Source of the DNA: Euryodendron excelsum
Taxonomy: Eukaryota; Streptophyta; Magnoliopsida; Ericales; Pentaphylacaceae
NCBI GenBank assembly: GCA_033060915.1
Contig: CM065399.1
Coordinates: forward strand, 11,538,501 to 11,602,500
Length of the DNA stretch: 64,000 nt
Reading direction: 5' to 3'
The notes beneath the pieces were generated by a model. It made no database searches and was not told the DNA's origin. It was given only the letters and a program-made list of their open reading frames with translations. This document shows positions 1-11,499 of this stretch, piece after piece. A program made the position numbers and the translations under genes. The stretch's first letter is position 1, and each line of letters starts with the position of its first letter.

Positions 1-1178
1 ATTGGACTTTGCCTCCTCCTGAAAGTTTTGCCTTTCCAGTCTCCTAGCTTAGTCGGGATGATAGTACCTTTGCTATTGAGCTACCACTTGCCCAACGAGA
101 CATCATGAGGTGGCGACTTGTTTTGTACATCATCTTCAACTATTTTTACAACAACAACAAGTCGCTTGTCCTTTTTCAGTTGGTGAGAATAGTAACTGAT
201 CTTGGGGTTCTATCTGAGCTGTATTGGGGGTTCATTTTCCTTTGGCTGCTTCCTTCGATCCATGCGGGTCCGGACCACTTCCCGTTAGGGTAGTGTGACC
301 AATTTTTGGCCCTTTCTTGTCTGGTGGAGCTATGAGTACTTGCCGGTCCAACGTCCCAAGGTCATTGAGGTTGATCTTTATCCTCGAGCTTTGTGGTGGG
401 CTTGTGATCGGGTAGCCCAGCAATCGAAGATTACTAACTTTTGACGATCTGGGCTAACCTGGAGCTCATCGAGGCGAGGGATATGACTTGGCAGCCCTTC
501 GTCGGATCGGTTCATTGTGAGGTGGTTAGGTACTTGATCCCGTTGTCTCTATCGAGCGTTTTCTTTTTCAGTGATAATTCCTGAGAGTTTTATTTGGGAG
601 ACTAGTATTAGCATTAGTTTCATGAGGAGTTTCGGTCAACAGGGGATCTGCCAGAGTACATGTTCGAACCCTTGGTTGAGGGAGTTCCTATTCCATATCA
701 GGAGCATTAGCCCGGTGCCAGTTTTTTACTTCCTCCGAAGACTGATTACGCCGCACACTTTGGAGCCCATTCTGTAGGTGCTTTTACTCAATTTGAGGTG
801 GTAGTCGATGGGTATGCCGTTGGCCAGGAGGTGGTGGATTTCTAGCGTCGAGGCAAAGGATACGTGACCCATGTTGAGTTTACCTCTGTAAGGGACCAGA
901 AGTATCGGTACTAGACTGAGAAGGACCAGTTCCAGATGGAGAGGGATCACTTCCAGGCGGAGGTAGCTTCTTTGACGGCACGGTTGACTCAGATGGGAGG
1001 TGGCAGGGTATATTGTCCTTTCTCTCTCTTTGCTCTAACGTTTCTTAGTTATTCCTTCCCCTTGCTGACTCTGGCTTTTTCTTTTTTGTAGGATGTTGGT
1101 ACTTCAAGCAGTCATCCGCCTCCTCCAAAACTAGGTTTTAGAGACTTCAACCTGGACATCAACTTTGACCTTCGATGA
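1..1178 (+). pseudogene. Decayed plant-mobile-domain (PMD) protein gene, 3' part with one intron
   Basis: A frame read from about 650 gives LPEYMFEPLVEGVPIPYQEH, a stop (708-710), then a stretch containing KTDYAAHFGAHSVGAFTQFE and VVVDGYAVGQEVVDF, stops at 843-845 and 912-914, and a charged coiled-coil-like segment (EKDQFQMERDHFQAEVASL). The frame ends at 1007 with CAGG|GTATAT; an 84-bp intron (1008-1091, ending TTTTGTAG) joins in phase to DVGTSSSHPPPP...FDLR and a stop at 1176-1178. The domain tail, coiled coil and short last exon fit the aminotransferase-like plant mobile domain (MAIN-like) family, which occurs both as host genes and inside transposable elements. The identification is from memory of the family. 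Upstream of about 480 the reading is frame-shifted and unclear. The strand is opposite to the neighbouring gag, suggesting an antisense extra ORF of the retroelement. It is non-functional as it stands. Confidence 0.55.
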
Positions 1179-1599
1179 GTGCCCCTTGACATAAGCTCAG
1201 CTCTTTCTTGTATTCTATCCTGCATATGTATTTAGTTTCATTATTAGACAGTTTATTTTGTAAATTTTGCATAGAGTGGGTATTTATGCTTCAGATAATT
1301 AGATGTATGTATTGATGCATGGGCAGACAAAGATATTTACACAGCTAGGTATATGAACAAATGCATGTACAGGGATAATGATGATGATATATATTTATTA
1401 CATGAGATGATATTAAACTGCTTTGGTGACTTCTGTTTCTATAGGGAGCTATGTCCTATTTATATGAAGCTCATTCCAAAACTTAATGAAAATATTTACC
1501 CATGTTAGGGATGCAACAGTTAATACAATGAATGGAGCGCTGTCAAATTATACATCCTTGGAATAACAACTCCTTCCTTGTTAGGGGTTCGGTCTCCCC
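1179..1599. other. Non-coding spacer after the PMD fragment
   Basis: AT-rich sequence with no open frame of note. It could be the 3' untranslated region of the PMD fragment followed by retroelement spacer. No signal is clear enough to name. Confidence 0.4.
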
Positions 1600-1990
1600 T
1601 TTGGTTCGACCATACCTTGAATGGATGATAGCATTTTTGTACTTTTCTCATCCTTTCGATCAACTCTAATTTTCTACCTTGGGTTGGTGTATGGGATTAT
1701 TTGGTTTGAACTCTATGCCCTCGAAGCCTTAGCAGTAACTTACTCGACCTTTAGCAGAGCGATAAGTAGCCATATCTTTCAATCTGAGGGGACTTTGTTT
1801 TAGGACCGTAATGTAGGCTAAGTTATGGGATTTTGAAACAACAAAAAATGTAGGCTCAAATTTGATGTTGCGTTCAATAGGGTTTAGATCTATACCATCC
1901 TTGATTGTTTTTTCAACAAGTTATATCTTTATAGTATTCTTCCTCGGCTTTGGCAACACATATGATTCATTTAGATCAAGCAATATGTTG
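1600..1990 (-). pseudogene. Decayed retroelement coding fragment downstream of gag
   Basis: On the minus strand a coding-like frame runs from about 1980 with LDLNESYVLPKP, then (in a nearby frame) IDLNPIERNIKFEP and FFVVSKSHNLAYITVLKQSP, then a stop and further coding-like residues towards 1620. It has the same strand and order as the gag remnant at 3120-5145, so it is probably the next part of the same Ty3/gypsy polyprotein. I cannot place it in a named domain; no protease or reverse transcriptase motif is visible. Confidence 0.3.
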
Positions 1991-1999
1991 TCAATCAGA

Positions 2000-3119
2000 G
2001 TGGTCTTTAATAGGATTGTAATGTAGGCCATAGTTTTAGGTTTAACAAGAAAAGGTAAAGGTTCGAACCTATAGCTTCTATTGGGCGTCTTTATCACCTA
2101 GGATCACCTTTGGACTTTCCTTCTCACCTTTGCTATATATCTCTTAGGGTGCCATGAAATGACTCTTTTCTCTTCTTGGTTCTTACTGTATGGCACGAAA
2201 TGACTTTTTCTTTCATCCTTCACTTTTTCTTCTGGCCTTTTCTTTGATATGGATTTTTTTTTTTTTTTTGGCGCTTGGCCATTCTTTGTCTTTGCTTTCC
2301 TTTTTCTTTCATTTCTTTTTTTCTTTTTATGAGGCAAACACTTCTACCACTTTTCCTCTCAGATCTTTTCCTTAGTGATTCAATCTAACATGTTGTGGGC
2401 AGTGTTCCCTAGGTTGGGGTTTTCTTGATAGGGAAAGTGACCGCTTCAAAATATTTGACAATGGTTGCTTTTGACTATGTGGAAAATAAAATGAGGTCTC
2501 TCTTCATTTTCAACTAGATTACTTGATCCATAGAGCCTTCATGTCGCTTCAACTATATGGGAGATGAATGTCATGCTTTGCGGAGTTCTCAGTTATCTGT
2601 CTACCCCAATGTGGGGGGATAATGTTAAATCAGGGTTGATAAGAAATCTTCGCTTTTTGCGAGGCACTAGTGGGTTAAGCAAAGGGAATATAAACAGCAT
2701 CATTTTTTTTATAAAAAAATGAAAGATAGCTCCTCTTCCTTTTGATAGTTTGGCCACAAATTGCTTAGCTTCGGTGTCTTGCAAGTGTTGCTTTTAGGAT
2801 AGTTTCCTCACTCATCCTCATCCTCTCTCTTTTTGAAAAGTTGATCAATCGGCGAGTTGTTACCTCATGTTATCATACTCTTCAAGTTAGATCCTCTATC
2901 AGATAAACCATGCCCCATTATGCAGGAAGCATTCACCATTCACAAGAGAAGTATAAGATAACAGTACTGAATGAAAAGACTATCATTTTATTCTTTTAAT
3001 GAAAAGCATAGAGTTCTTAAGTAGCACGAAAATACAAACATTAATTTAAAGATGCAAAATAAAGGGATAGAAAGAAAGTGGGTGACAACACGCCTCTCTT
3101 GTACGCTTTTTGATGAGAA
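2000..3119. other. Degenerate internal region of the gypsy element
   Basis: Lies between the end of readable gag and the next coding-like fragment. It includes T-rich runs (about 2200-2340) that create artificial lysine-rich frames on the minus strand. No gene is supported. Confidence 0.4.
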
Positions 3120-5145
3120 CCCCTATCGGTAGGGCTTTGGGACGATACCCACATGTCCGACAACCCATCCGTGATTGCTATCTCCGGCCAAGGCAAGGCA
3201 AGAAAAGGCTTCTTTTAGAGCTTTAGGTATGTTGACAGTGATGGTGCAGTTATCAGCCGCATTGACCTCCTTATTGTCCTTCGCGGCGGATTCTTTCACA
3301 AATTGGATGGCTAGCTCGCCTCCCTCCAACTCAAACGGCTCTATCTATGCTTTTGACTCTTTTAGCCCCCAGCCGATGTCCTCATAGTTGATTTCATTCA
3401 TGGGCCATGGGTTTTCCAATAAGTGGTGCTCAGCCGGAGCATACCTAGTGTGTAGAAATTCAACACCCCAACCATTAATTGCCATGTCTTTAGTAGGGTC
3501 CTCCTCCATGAGTTTGGGCTCCTCAATTGGCCATTTTGACGAATCGAAGGCCTCATTAAGGTTATAGAGGTAGATCGGGCATGGTGGGAGATCCTTTTTT
3601 TAATCATTCTCTTCATCAGCCTCCCAATCCTTTTAGTAATCTTCAACCATGGTCTTATACAACTTTCCCTTATCTTCTATTTCCACTAGTATCACATTGA
3701 CTAAGTGGTCTGTCAGAGGGTTTGTGGTCACATTGGGGGTTGGAGTAGGGTTCAGCGGTTGTAAATCAATGGTCTTGTTGTCGATCAAGTCTTGGATTTT
3801 ATATTAGAGGGAAAAGCAACTCTCAGTGTCATGCCCTTGGCCGCCCGAATGGTATTCACAAGCCAGGTGCCATTAAAGTTGGGGGGTATGGGACTTGGCA
3901 ATGGACAGGTTGGTATAGGTTTTAGGATGTTGTTCTTTAGGAGGTTATGATAGGTTTCAGTTTGGGTGTAGGCTAAGGCATCAAAGTTACGGAAGCCCCG
4001 AACTAGCCTATTGAAATTAGGTCGTGCCCTAATAGAGCCAAAGTTGGATGCTTGGGTAGGCATGTTTAGAGTTGGCATGGGTAAGATAGGGTGAGACTGA
4101 AGTGGGGGACGGTATTAGGGTGGTTGAATGGGTAAGATGGCAGACACCTCGCCTTCCTTATTGAATACTCCTCTTGTAGTAGCCACCTTTTTGCTTATGT
4201 TGGCAGAACTTTCTCCAGTTTTATCGTAGGGGTCAGTAATCTTCCCTATCTTGAGGCCATTTTCTATCATTTCTCCTCGCATGATGAGCTCGGAAAAGCT
4301 TTTCCCCATGCTAGTGCAGAGTTTCTCATAGTATATGCCTTGGAACTTGTATACGAACAATTGCACATACTCCTTTTCCTCTAGTGAAGGATTGACTTGT
4401 GCAGCTATTTCTCTCCACCTCAAGGCATAACTTTTGAAGTTCTTTTTTTCTCTCTTGCTCATGGTCATTAAGGACCACCAGTCATAAGTGAGATCAATGT
4501 TGTGGCGATATTGGGCTTAAACGCGTTGACGAGCTCGATCCAAGTTGTGATCTTCCTTAAGTCCAGTCGGGTAAACCATTACAAGGCAGATCTAGTTAGA
4601 CTATGTTAGAACAATTGCATGAGGAGTTTTGGACCGTTGCCATGACCATTTAATGCCCCAGCATATAAACGAAGGTGGGCAATATGATTACTAGTGCCAT
4701 CATACTTTTGAAAGTCAAGCATTTTAAACTTGGCAGGTCTTGGATGGTCCGAGAAGAAACACAACTCATCATAAGATGCAAGCCTAAAGAAATCATGACC
4801 ATAAAGGCTTCGCAGTGAGTTCTCCAACCCTTGGATTTTCATACTGTGAGGGTCTAGGGAAGTTCTTTTCATAGTAGACGAGAGCAATATGTTTTCTTCG
4901 TCTTTAGTATTAGCCCCCTTAACATCTTCCTTGTTTTTCCTAGTATTGTCAGATTGTAGAACAACCCTTTGGTTAGCAGGCTCGGAGCCCTTGGGAAAAC
5001 CAGTGGATAATGACAGGGCCAGGGCAGCTTCCCTTATAGCCATGGATTGGATGAGCTTGAACATCTCATCGATCTTGGTTCTCATTTCATTGACTTCCTC
5101 TCGAGAGACAGAAGATGACTATTCAGAATTAGCGGCCATTAGTAC
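3120..5145 (-). pseudogene. gag: Ty3/gypsy gag polyprotein, broken by stops and frameshifts
   Basis: Reads leftwards from MAANSE at 5145. Visible in order: an N-terminal coiled-coil-like part (EVNEMRTKIDEMFKLIQSM), FKMLDFQKYDGTSNHIAHLR, LLMQLF-stop-HSLTRSAL-stop-WFTRLDL, TTWIELVNAFKPN, then in another frame KNFKSYALRWREIAAQVNP and FSELIMRGEMIENGLKIGKI, and later a knuckle-like CEYHSGGQGHDTESC near 3830. This is the usual order of the plant Retrotrans_gag domain with a Cys-His knuckle of the kind seen in the Tat branch. There are in-frame stops after MAANSE, near 4600 and 4575, and at least one frameshift near 4470, so no capsid protein can be made. The start was chosen because an AG acceptor and polypyrimidine tract lie just upstream. 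No protease, reverse transcriptase or integrase follows inside the window. Confidence 0.85.
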
Positions 5146-5228
5146 AACTTTTTGTTGGGTGATGATAGGGTTTCTAGATAGATGTTGGTATTTCTTAGGA
5201 GCAATGATGACTTCCTATGATGTTGTTT

Positions 5229-5268
5229 CTGTAAAAAGAAAAAGAAAGGAAAGAAAAACAAGCACACA
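5229..5268 (-). promoter_or_regulatory. Candidate 3' splice site in front of gag
   Basis: The minus strand has a nearly pure pyrimidine run (about 5260 to 5235) ending in TTTTTACAG, with AG at 5230-5229. The gag ATG is at 5145, about 84 bases further on. It is the best polypyrimidine-AG signal I found in the leader. Use as an acceptor is inferred. Confidence 0.45.
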
Positions 5269-5289
5269 AGTCACAAGCTAGTTTTTAAC

Positions 5290-6700
5290 ATATGGAAAGC
5301 TTTATGTAATGCATGCCCTAGAGATGTCCCTTCTTGAGAGGGAGACTAAACACGATGGATCGGACTCACTTTTTGGAGATAGCGGGTTTGCCCCTGTATG
5401 TAGATACTTTACCGTCAAGTAGGAACATTCGTTCACTCATACATTTAATGCGAAAAGTAATAGGAGACCTTGAACTTTGAGTTTAAAATACGAATGGAAA
5501 CAGAGTACACTTTAATAGGGGGGAGGGGAACCATTTTCCTTTGGATTTTCAACTATCTACTTTTACATTTGAGATCTTAAACTACTTTGTCTTCTTTGAT
5601 GTTGAGGAGGTGGTTGAGAGACGTTGTTTGATTGCCCCTTGTCTTCTTGGCAATTCTATCTCCGTGAGCATAGAGGGATTGGGGCTTCTCTTATGGAATG
5701 ACTTGAAATGGATGCACTGAGTCCTTGGAGTTACGTGGAAACTCTTAGGATTTTGATAGGTTTAATGCAATGGAGAGCGAACTTAGTGTCACTCTCTTTG
5801 GGTTGATCATATGCATGAAGATGTAGTGACTTGAGTTACTTTGGAACTCTTGTCATGACATGGAATATTGAATGCATAAACATGGATGCATAGAGTAGAG
5901 AGAGAGAGAGAATGTATTTGTAAAATAAACATGGATGTTTGAGCAGTTAGATAGGCATTATAATAGTAGGAATACAAGCACTATAACAACAGGAATAGAC
6001 AAGCTTAAAGGAAAGTAAAATAGTTGCCCTTTCCCCCGTGGTTTTGAAATCGATGTGTGTGTCTTAAATTCGATAGAGGTTCGGCCAGGCATAGTTTCTA
6101 CATGAGCATGAGGTTGAGTGTTTACTAATGCTTCCTAAGAAGGCTTGGTTCCTAGATCTTCAAACCTAGACCCATTCCCCGAGGTGGTGCCATTATCGGT
6201 AGGTGATCCGAGCGGTGGAACCATTAAGAGGCCGTAGGCAAAAAAACTAACACAACATCTTGCCCACAACCAATATACCGTTTCCCCTTCTAATTAGAAG
6301 GGACATATTTAGGTAAAGAATACTAGTATGCAAATGCTTGTGTACGTGCAGTGTGTGTATGAAATTTTAAAAAGTGGAGAAAAAGGGCCTAACAACTCCC
6401 ATCCATCCTGTCCATTTCATACATTTATGCATACATGGCAGTTAATATAACATAAAATAAATATGTGAACAAAGGTCCACCTACAAAAATAAAGATGCAA
6501 AAGTTAGTACTTGAATGACAAACGTAATGTAAGATTTGAATCATTGAATATGAATAGAATGCATGCTACGACATGTTTTTGAAAATAACATGGAAAAGCT
6601 TGATTTCGAAAGTTTGAAGTGGATAGAATTGGACAAATTAATCAAAAACTCCAAATGGGTGAGGGTGAAGAGACATAATAATGGCCTAACCCTCTAAGCG
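5290..6700 (-). other. Untranslated leader between primer binding site and gag
   Basis: About 1.4 kb with no sustained frame on either strand. Its place between the primer binding site and gag makes it the 5' leader of the element. A short GA repeat lies near 5895. Confidence 0.5.
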
Positions 6701-6718
6701 TTTCCAGCGAAGTCACCA
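6701..6718 (-). promoter_or_regulatory. Primer binding site of the gypsy element
   Basis: Two bases after the LTR end (GCGACA, AT) the minus strand reads TGGTGACTTCGCTGGAAA. TGG pairs with a tRNA CCA end. The string resembles the TGGCGACTC-type sites of Tat/Ogre-like elements, usually assigned to tRNA-Arg; that assignment is from memory. It identifies 6721-15551 as a 5' LTR on the minus strand. Confidence 0.7.
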
Positions 6719-9700
6719 ATTGTCGCGGCCAGATTTTTTCGCATCCAAGAAAAATACACACAAGTAGAAAAGACATGGTACTCTCTCGTTAGAACTCATC
6801 ATCCTAGAAGAATGAGTGCGACTAGGTTTGAATTAGAAATTGATTTGATTGAAGGCTTTTGAAAAAAAGTTGGGAGTTGCCACCTAACTTGATTAAGGTG
6901 AGTTAGGTCATCTAAAACTAAACACAATCCAAATATTATACTTAGAATTTTGAAAAAAGGTTTTGAAAACTTCCTCAAGAGAGGGATTTTAAGAAAATAA
7001 ATTGTTTGACAACCTTTGAAAGTATTTAAGCCCTTTTTGAAAATAACTTCATTTTAGTCTTTGAAAATCGTGATTCTAGGTTCGGAGGTTGGTTACGTAT
7101 AAGGAAGATACACTAAGTCATTACCCTACCCCGCCCTTATGGTACCTATATGTCTATTCATCCTAAGGTCACTTATTCAGAATCTTTGATTAATAAATGT
7201 CTAATATTATCCACTTTTGAAAAGAAGTTTGACATGATGCATGATATGCAAATGTAAGATTTTGATTCGATTTTGAAAGTAGATTTGAAAAGACTTGACT
7301 TGATTTTGAAAATAGATTTGAAAAGAAGACTCTGAAGTTCAAAAGAAAGTTTTGAAAATTGAAAATAGATTTTAGAATTAAAAACTTTGAAATAGATCAT
7401 GGAATTGAAAGTTTGAAAAATGTTATGAGATTGGAAACTTGAAAAGGGTTATGGAATTGGAAACTTGAAAAAGGTTGTGACCGCACACATAAGAGTTGTC
7501 TATACATCCCTTTTTGAGAATCAGGTTAGTTGTAGTTCGAACAAGAGTCCAATTGAAAATTTACACTTTTTGATTTTTGAAAAGTTTGATTTGAAATGGC
7601 TTGATTTGAAAAAAGTTGGATTTGAACATTTAAATAGAAGATTTGAAATTGGACTCGCCATTGATTTTGACTTGAAATAAAAGTTGAGGATTTAAAATTA
7701 ATTTTGATTTGAAAAGATTAAACTTGGAAGAAGAACTTAAACTTGTTTTGAAAAGATTAAGATGAGTTTTGAAAACATGTTGACTTAGATTGGAACATGT
7801 AGTTCAATTGAAAAGGAGTTGATTTAGATTTGAAAAGTTCAATTTTAGAAAATTGGATTTAGAAAATGTTCGACTTAGAAAAGATCCGAATTAGGAGAGG
7901 TTCGAATTAGAAAAGTGGGATTTAAGGAAGATTTGGAAAGAGATTGGATTTGAAAACACTTGACATGAAATGATTTGGAAAGTTAGGGTTTAGGAAAGGT
8001 TAGACTTCGGTAAGCTTTGAATTAGGAATGTTTTAGAATAGAAAAGTTCTGTTTTAGGAAAGTACCAAATTAGGAAAGTCTTGAATTTAAGAAAGTTTCC
8101 ATTTTAGGAAAATTTTGGATTTGGAAAGATTTCAACTTTGGAAAGATTTGGAATTTGGAAAGTTTGAACTTAGGAAAGTTTTGAATTAGGAAATGTTTGA
8201 ATTAAGAAAAATTTGATTCCTATTTCTTAAAGTAGAAGATTTGATTTTATTTTCAAAAAGAGATGATTTGATTTGGTTTCCAAAATTGGAGGATTTGACT
8301 TAGTTTCCTAAACGGGAAGATTTGATTTAGTTTCTTAAATTAGAGGATTGGATTTGAGGTGGAATTGGAAAGGTTGAATTTTGGAAGTCTAGAATTTAGA
8401 AATCTATGATTTTGTGTAGAAAAAACGATTTTGAAAATCTAAGATTTGATGCAAAAGATAGTTTTTGAAAACTTTGATTTGAAGAAAAAGTGGAAGTCAT
8501 GCTTTTGGGAAAGAAAATTAAGTTTTCCAAATCATGAAATCTAGGGTTTGACTTAAACTCTAAGAAAAAAGAGGTTTTGGAAAGTAGATCTTTTGAAGAA
8601 AGTTTCTAGGAAGTATTTTTGAAAAGCAATTTTGAGAAGAGTTTGAATATGGAATTTTTAAAAACCTTTTGAATGTCTCACTTTCCTAAAATGATTCTAA
8701 CCTGAAGAGATTAGAACCATTTTAAGTTTGTGGTTTTGAAAACTACATGGAGTTGAAACATGGACCAATTTAATCACATCGAATATCACATCTTCTTAAA
8801 ACAGCCCTAACCATGGAATGGCTAGAATCATCTTAAGATTGTGATTTTAATGAAAAACAAAGTTAGGGTTTACACCCAAAATATGGACCTTGATGATCAC
8901 AATGAATATAACACTTTTCTAAAGTAACCCTAAACATGAATTGGCTAGAATCACTCTAGGATTGTGATTTTGAAAACATGATTGAAAAGGAGATATTGAA
9001 TGTAAGTTTGAAAGATAATTTTGATGCAAACTTTGAAACTAAATTTTTGAAAACAATTTTGAGTAGATGAATGAATATGATATGCACTATGCGAGTAGGA
9101 CCGTGAACGTACAAGGTTGGCTTCACCACATAATCATGGGGGTCGAATCCACATAGTCTAAGGTTGAATTAGAAGAAAGCCCTCGACACTTTCAACCATC
9201 CTTCCTACATATGAATCTGGAAAACCCTTGTTTCAAGTATGTAAGAAAAGGGGGAAAAGGATAGGGGATTAAAATAGAAGAAAACCCAAGTGGGTTAGGA
9301 TGAATAAGAGAGAAGGGGGGAAGTACGTAAACATAAAAAGAGAGCCTACCTTGCTGTTTTCTTGTTTTGGTTGCTTTACTTGATTCTTGAGAGCTTCCAA
9401 GTTATAGCACCTTAAGTCTTTAATGGAGGCTTGTATACGAGTGTATGGAATGTGTATAAGTGTTAAGGTTAAGTGTATGGTGGCTAGGGTTTGAAGAGAC
9501 TAGAGAGGCTAGGATTTTGAAAGACTATGAGCTTTGTAATTCGAAAATTAGAGTTTCTAGATTGAGTTTTCGGACCCTTTTTGTAAGCACCCCATTTTTG
9601 ACCGCTCGGCAGTCTACACTTCGTCCAGACTTGTTTTCAAATCATAATGGGCATATTCCAATCGAAACCAATCCTCTAGGTCCAAATTCCGTCTTTCCTT

Positions 9701-10017
9701 CGCTTCGCAGGCCTGTTAGGCCCAAATAGAGGCAAAATGACCAAAATGCCCTTAGGGGGCATTGACCTTTCCTTTCCAATTCCAATCCCTCTCTCGAGAC
9801 AGTTTATTCCTCGAGACGGTCCGAGTAGCGAAACTACTCACAAAACCGTTAGAGTAGCAGAAATACTCACAAAACCGTTAAAGTAGCGGAAATACTCATA
9901 AATAGGTCGATATAGGAAATTGGCAACAAACCCCTGTGTCACGACGACCGCCGTCAAAGTGGCGGAAACACTCAAAACCCAAGTTAACACCAGTGTCCGT
10001 TAGCTCACTTCAGTGAA

Positions 10018-10500
10018 AAATGACCGTTTTGCCCCTGGAGGGCCGGTCTCCTTCTTCGACCATACCGGCTTTGAGTATCAAACCGGTAATGTCCCAAGAA
10101 TACTTTTTATAGTATTCTCAACCTTTCTTTACCTTTTCGGACCATTCCGAGTCAGTTCCGGCAAACCCAGTACAAAATGACCGTTTTGCCCCTAGTGGGC
10201 CGGTCTCCTTTTCTGACCACGCCGGCTCCGGGAATCAAACCGACAACCTCTGGGAACATTCTAAATAATGTTTCCAGATCCCAAGTCTTTTTCCATGATA
10301 GTCTGAGTCTGTCCCGGCAGTTCTCCGATCTGATTGACCGTTTTGCCCCTAAAGGCCCGGTCAACCTTTCCGACACATTTTGTCCTCACTTTTTAAGTCA
10401 AAAACCTCCAGGACACTATTTTAAGTGTTCCTGTTCCTTTCCGGCCTTCTGAGTCATCCCCGGCTCCTTCAAATCATTCCCGGACTTTCCGGAGTCACTC
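10018..10500 (+). repeat. Upstream promoter repeats of about 160 bp in copy A1
   Basis: Three diverged units, each opening with ATGACCGTTTTGCCCCT and a GGCCGGTC or similar box, at about 10020, 10177 and 10333. Similar units occur in copies A6 (about 52870-53400) and A7 (about 60640-61170) and in reverse in A5 (51400-51900). Unit number and spacing vary and account for part of the length difference between LTRs. Confidence 0.75.
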
Positions 10501-10640
10501 CTAGTAAAGCCAGGCTAAAGTTTACATGGTAGTCACTAGTACAGGCGCCCAAATCTAGTCAAAGATATGTTGCTTGCCGACCTTAAATCTTTCCTAATTG
10601 GCTGGCGCCACTGTAACAGGCGCCAGGCTTGTCCAACTTC

Positions 10641-10648
10641 TATAAATA
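10641..10648 (+). promoter_or_regulatory. LTR core promoter, TATAAATA box of copy A1
   Basis: TATAAATA followed by CAGAGCCTC. The same box is at 19739-19746, 26996-27003, 53729-53736 and 61486-61493 on the plus strand, and at 51091-51084 and 14077-14070 on the minus strand. In most copies it follows a GGCGCC palindrome block and precedes a leader of about 300 bases. Transcription start would be about 30 bases downstream. Confidence 0.75.
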
Positions 10649-11499
10649 CAGAGCCTCATTCAACGTGAAGAGGGTCTGCAAACTTAACCTAAGAATCCTA
10701 TATTTTGATGAACAGAGCTCGAGCACCTCCAAAAACCCTAGTTTCCTTAGGTTTTCCAAACCCTAGCCACCCTACACTAAACCCTAGCCTCCTATACACT
10801 TATACCCTCCCCCATACACTCATAAACTAGCCTTCAACCATCATTTGAAGACTTGAAGAACTACCATCCAAAGCTTGAAGACAACTCTTGAAGACTGAAG
10901 AAGAAGATCAAGACGAAGACCGAAGATTGAAGACCGCACGGCGGCAAATAACAAGATACAAGGTAGGCTCCCTATTTAAATTTCCGCACTTCCCCCCTCT
11001 CTCTTCTCTCTCCAACCCACTTGGGTTTTCTCTATTTTAATCCCCTATCTCTTTCCCCCCCTTTCTTTGCATGCTTGAAACAAGGGGATTCCCGGTCCAT
11101 GTGTAGGATTGGACTATTAGAGAGTCACCATGTCGGGGGCTTTCTTCTAGTCTAACCAAAGACCACGTGGGTCCGGCCCCCTTGATTATGTGGTGAAGCC
11201 TTAACCTTGTATGTTCACGACCCCAAATTGCATTGTGCATATCATAGTCTTGCATCTTCCAAAAACCGTTTTCAAAGTTGTTTTTCAAATCGTTTTCAAA
11301 CTTGTTTTCAAAATTGCATCAAAATCTCTTTTTCAAAAACTTGTTTTCAAAACCATAATTCTAGAGTGATTCTAGCCTTTCCATGGCTAGGGTTGCTTTA
11401 GGAAAGTGTTACATTAAAAGTGACATTTTTGGTCTATATTTTCAAATCTTATTGTTTTCCAAAACCACTTTCTTAAAGTGGTTCTAGCCCTCTTATGGC

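Larger units (their letters stand above)
5229..9349 (-). other. Predicted leader intron, about 4.1 kb, from LTR to gag
   Basis: Donor AAG|GTAGGC at 9350/9349 inside the LTR; acceptor TACAG| at 5229. Splicing would remove the G-poor half of the LTR, the primer binding site and about 1.5 kb of leader, leaving an exon of roughly 230 bases before gag. Support is the conserved donor in sister LTRs at a constant distance from the TATA box, plus the strong acceptor. This copy is decayed, so the claim concerns the family rather than present activity. Confidence 0.4.

Noticed and set aside
2104..2375. Lysine-rich frame (minus) and Phe/Leu-rich frame (plus)
   Set aside because: Both arise from the same T-rich run; no family feature.
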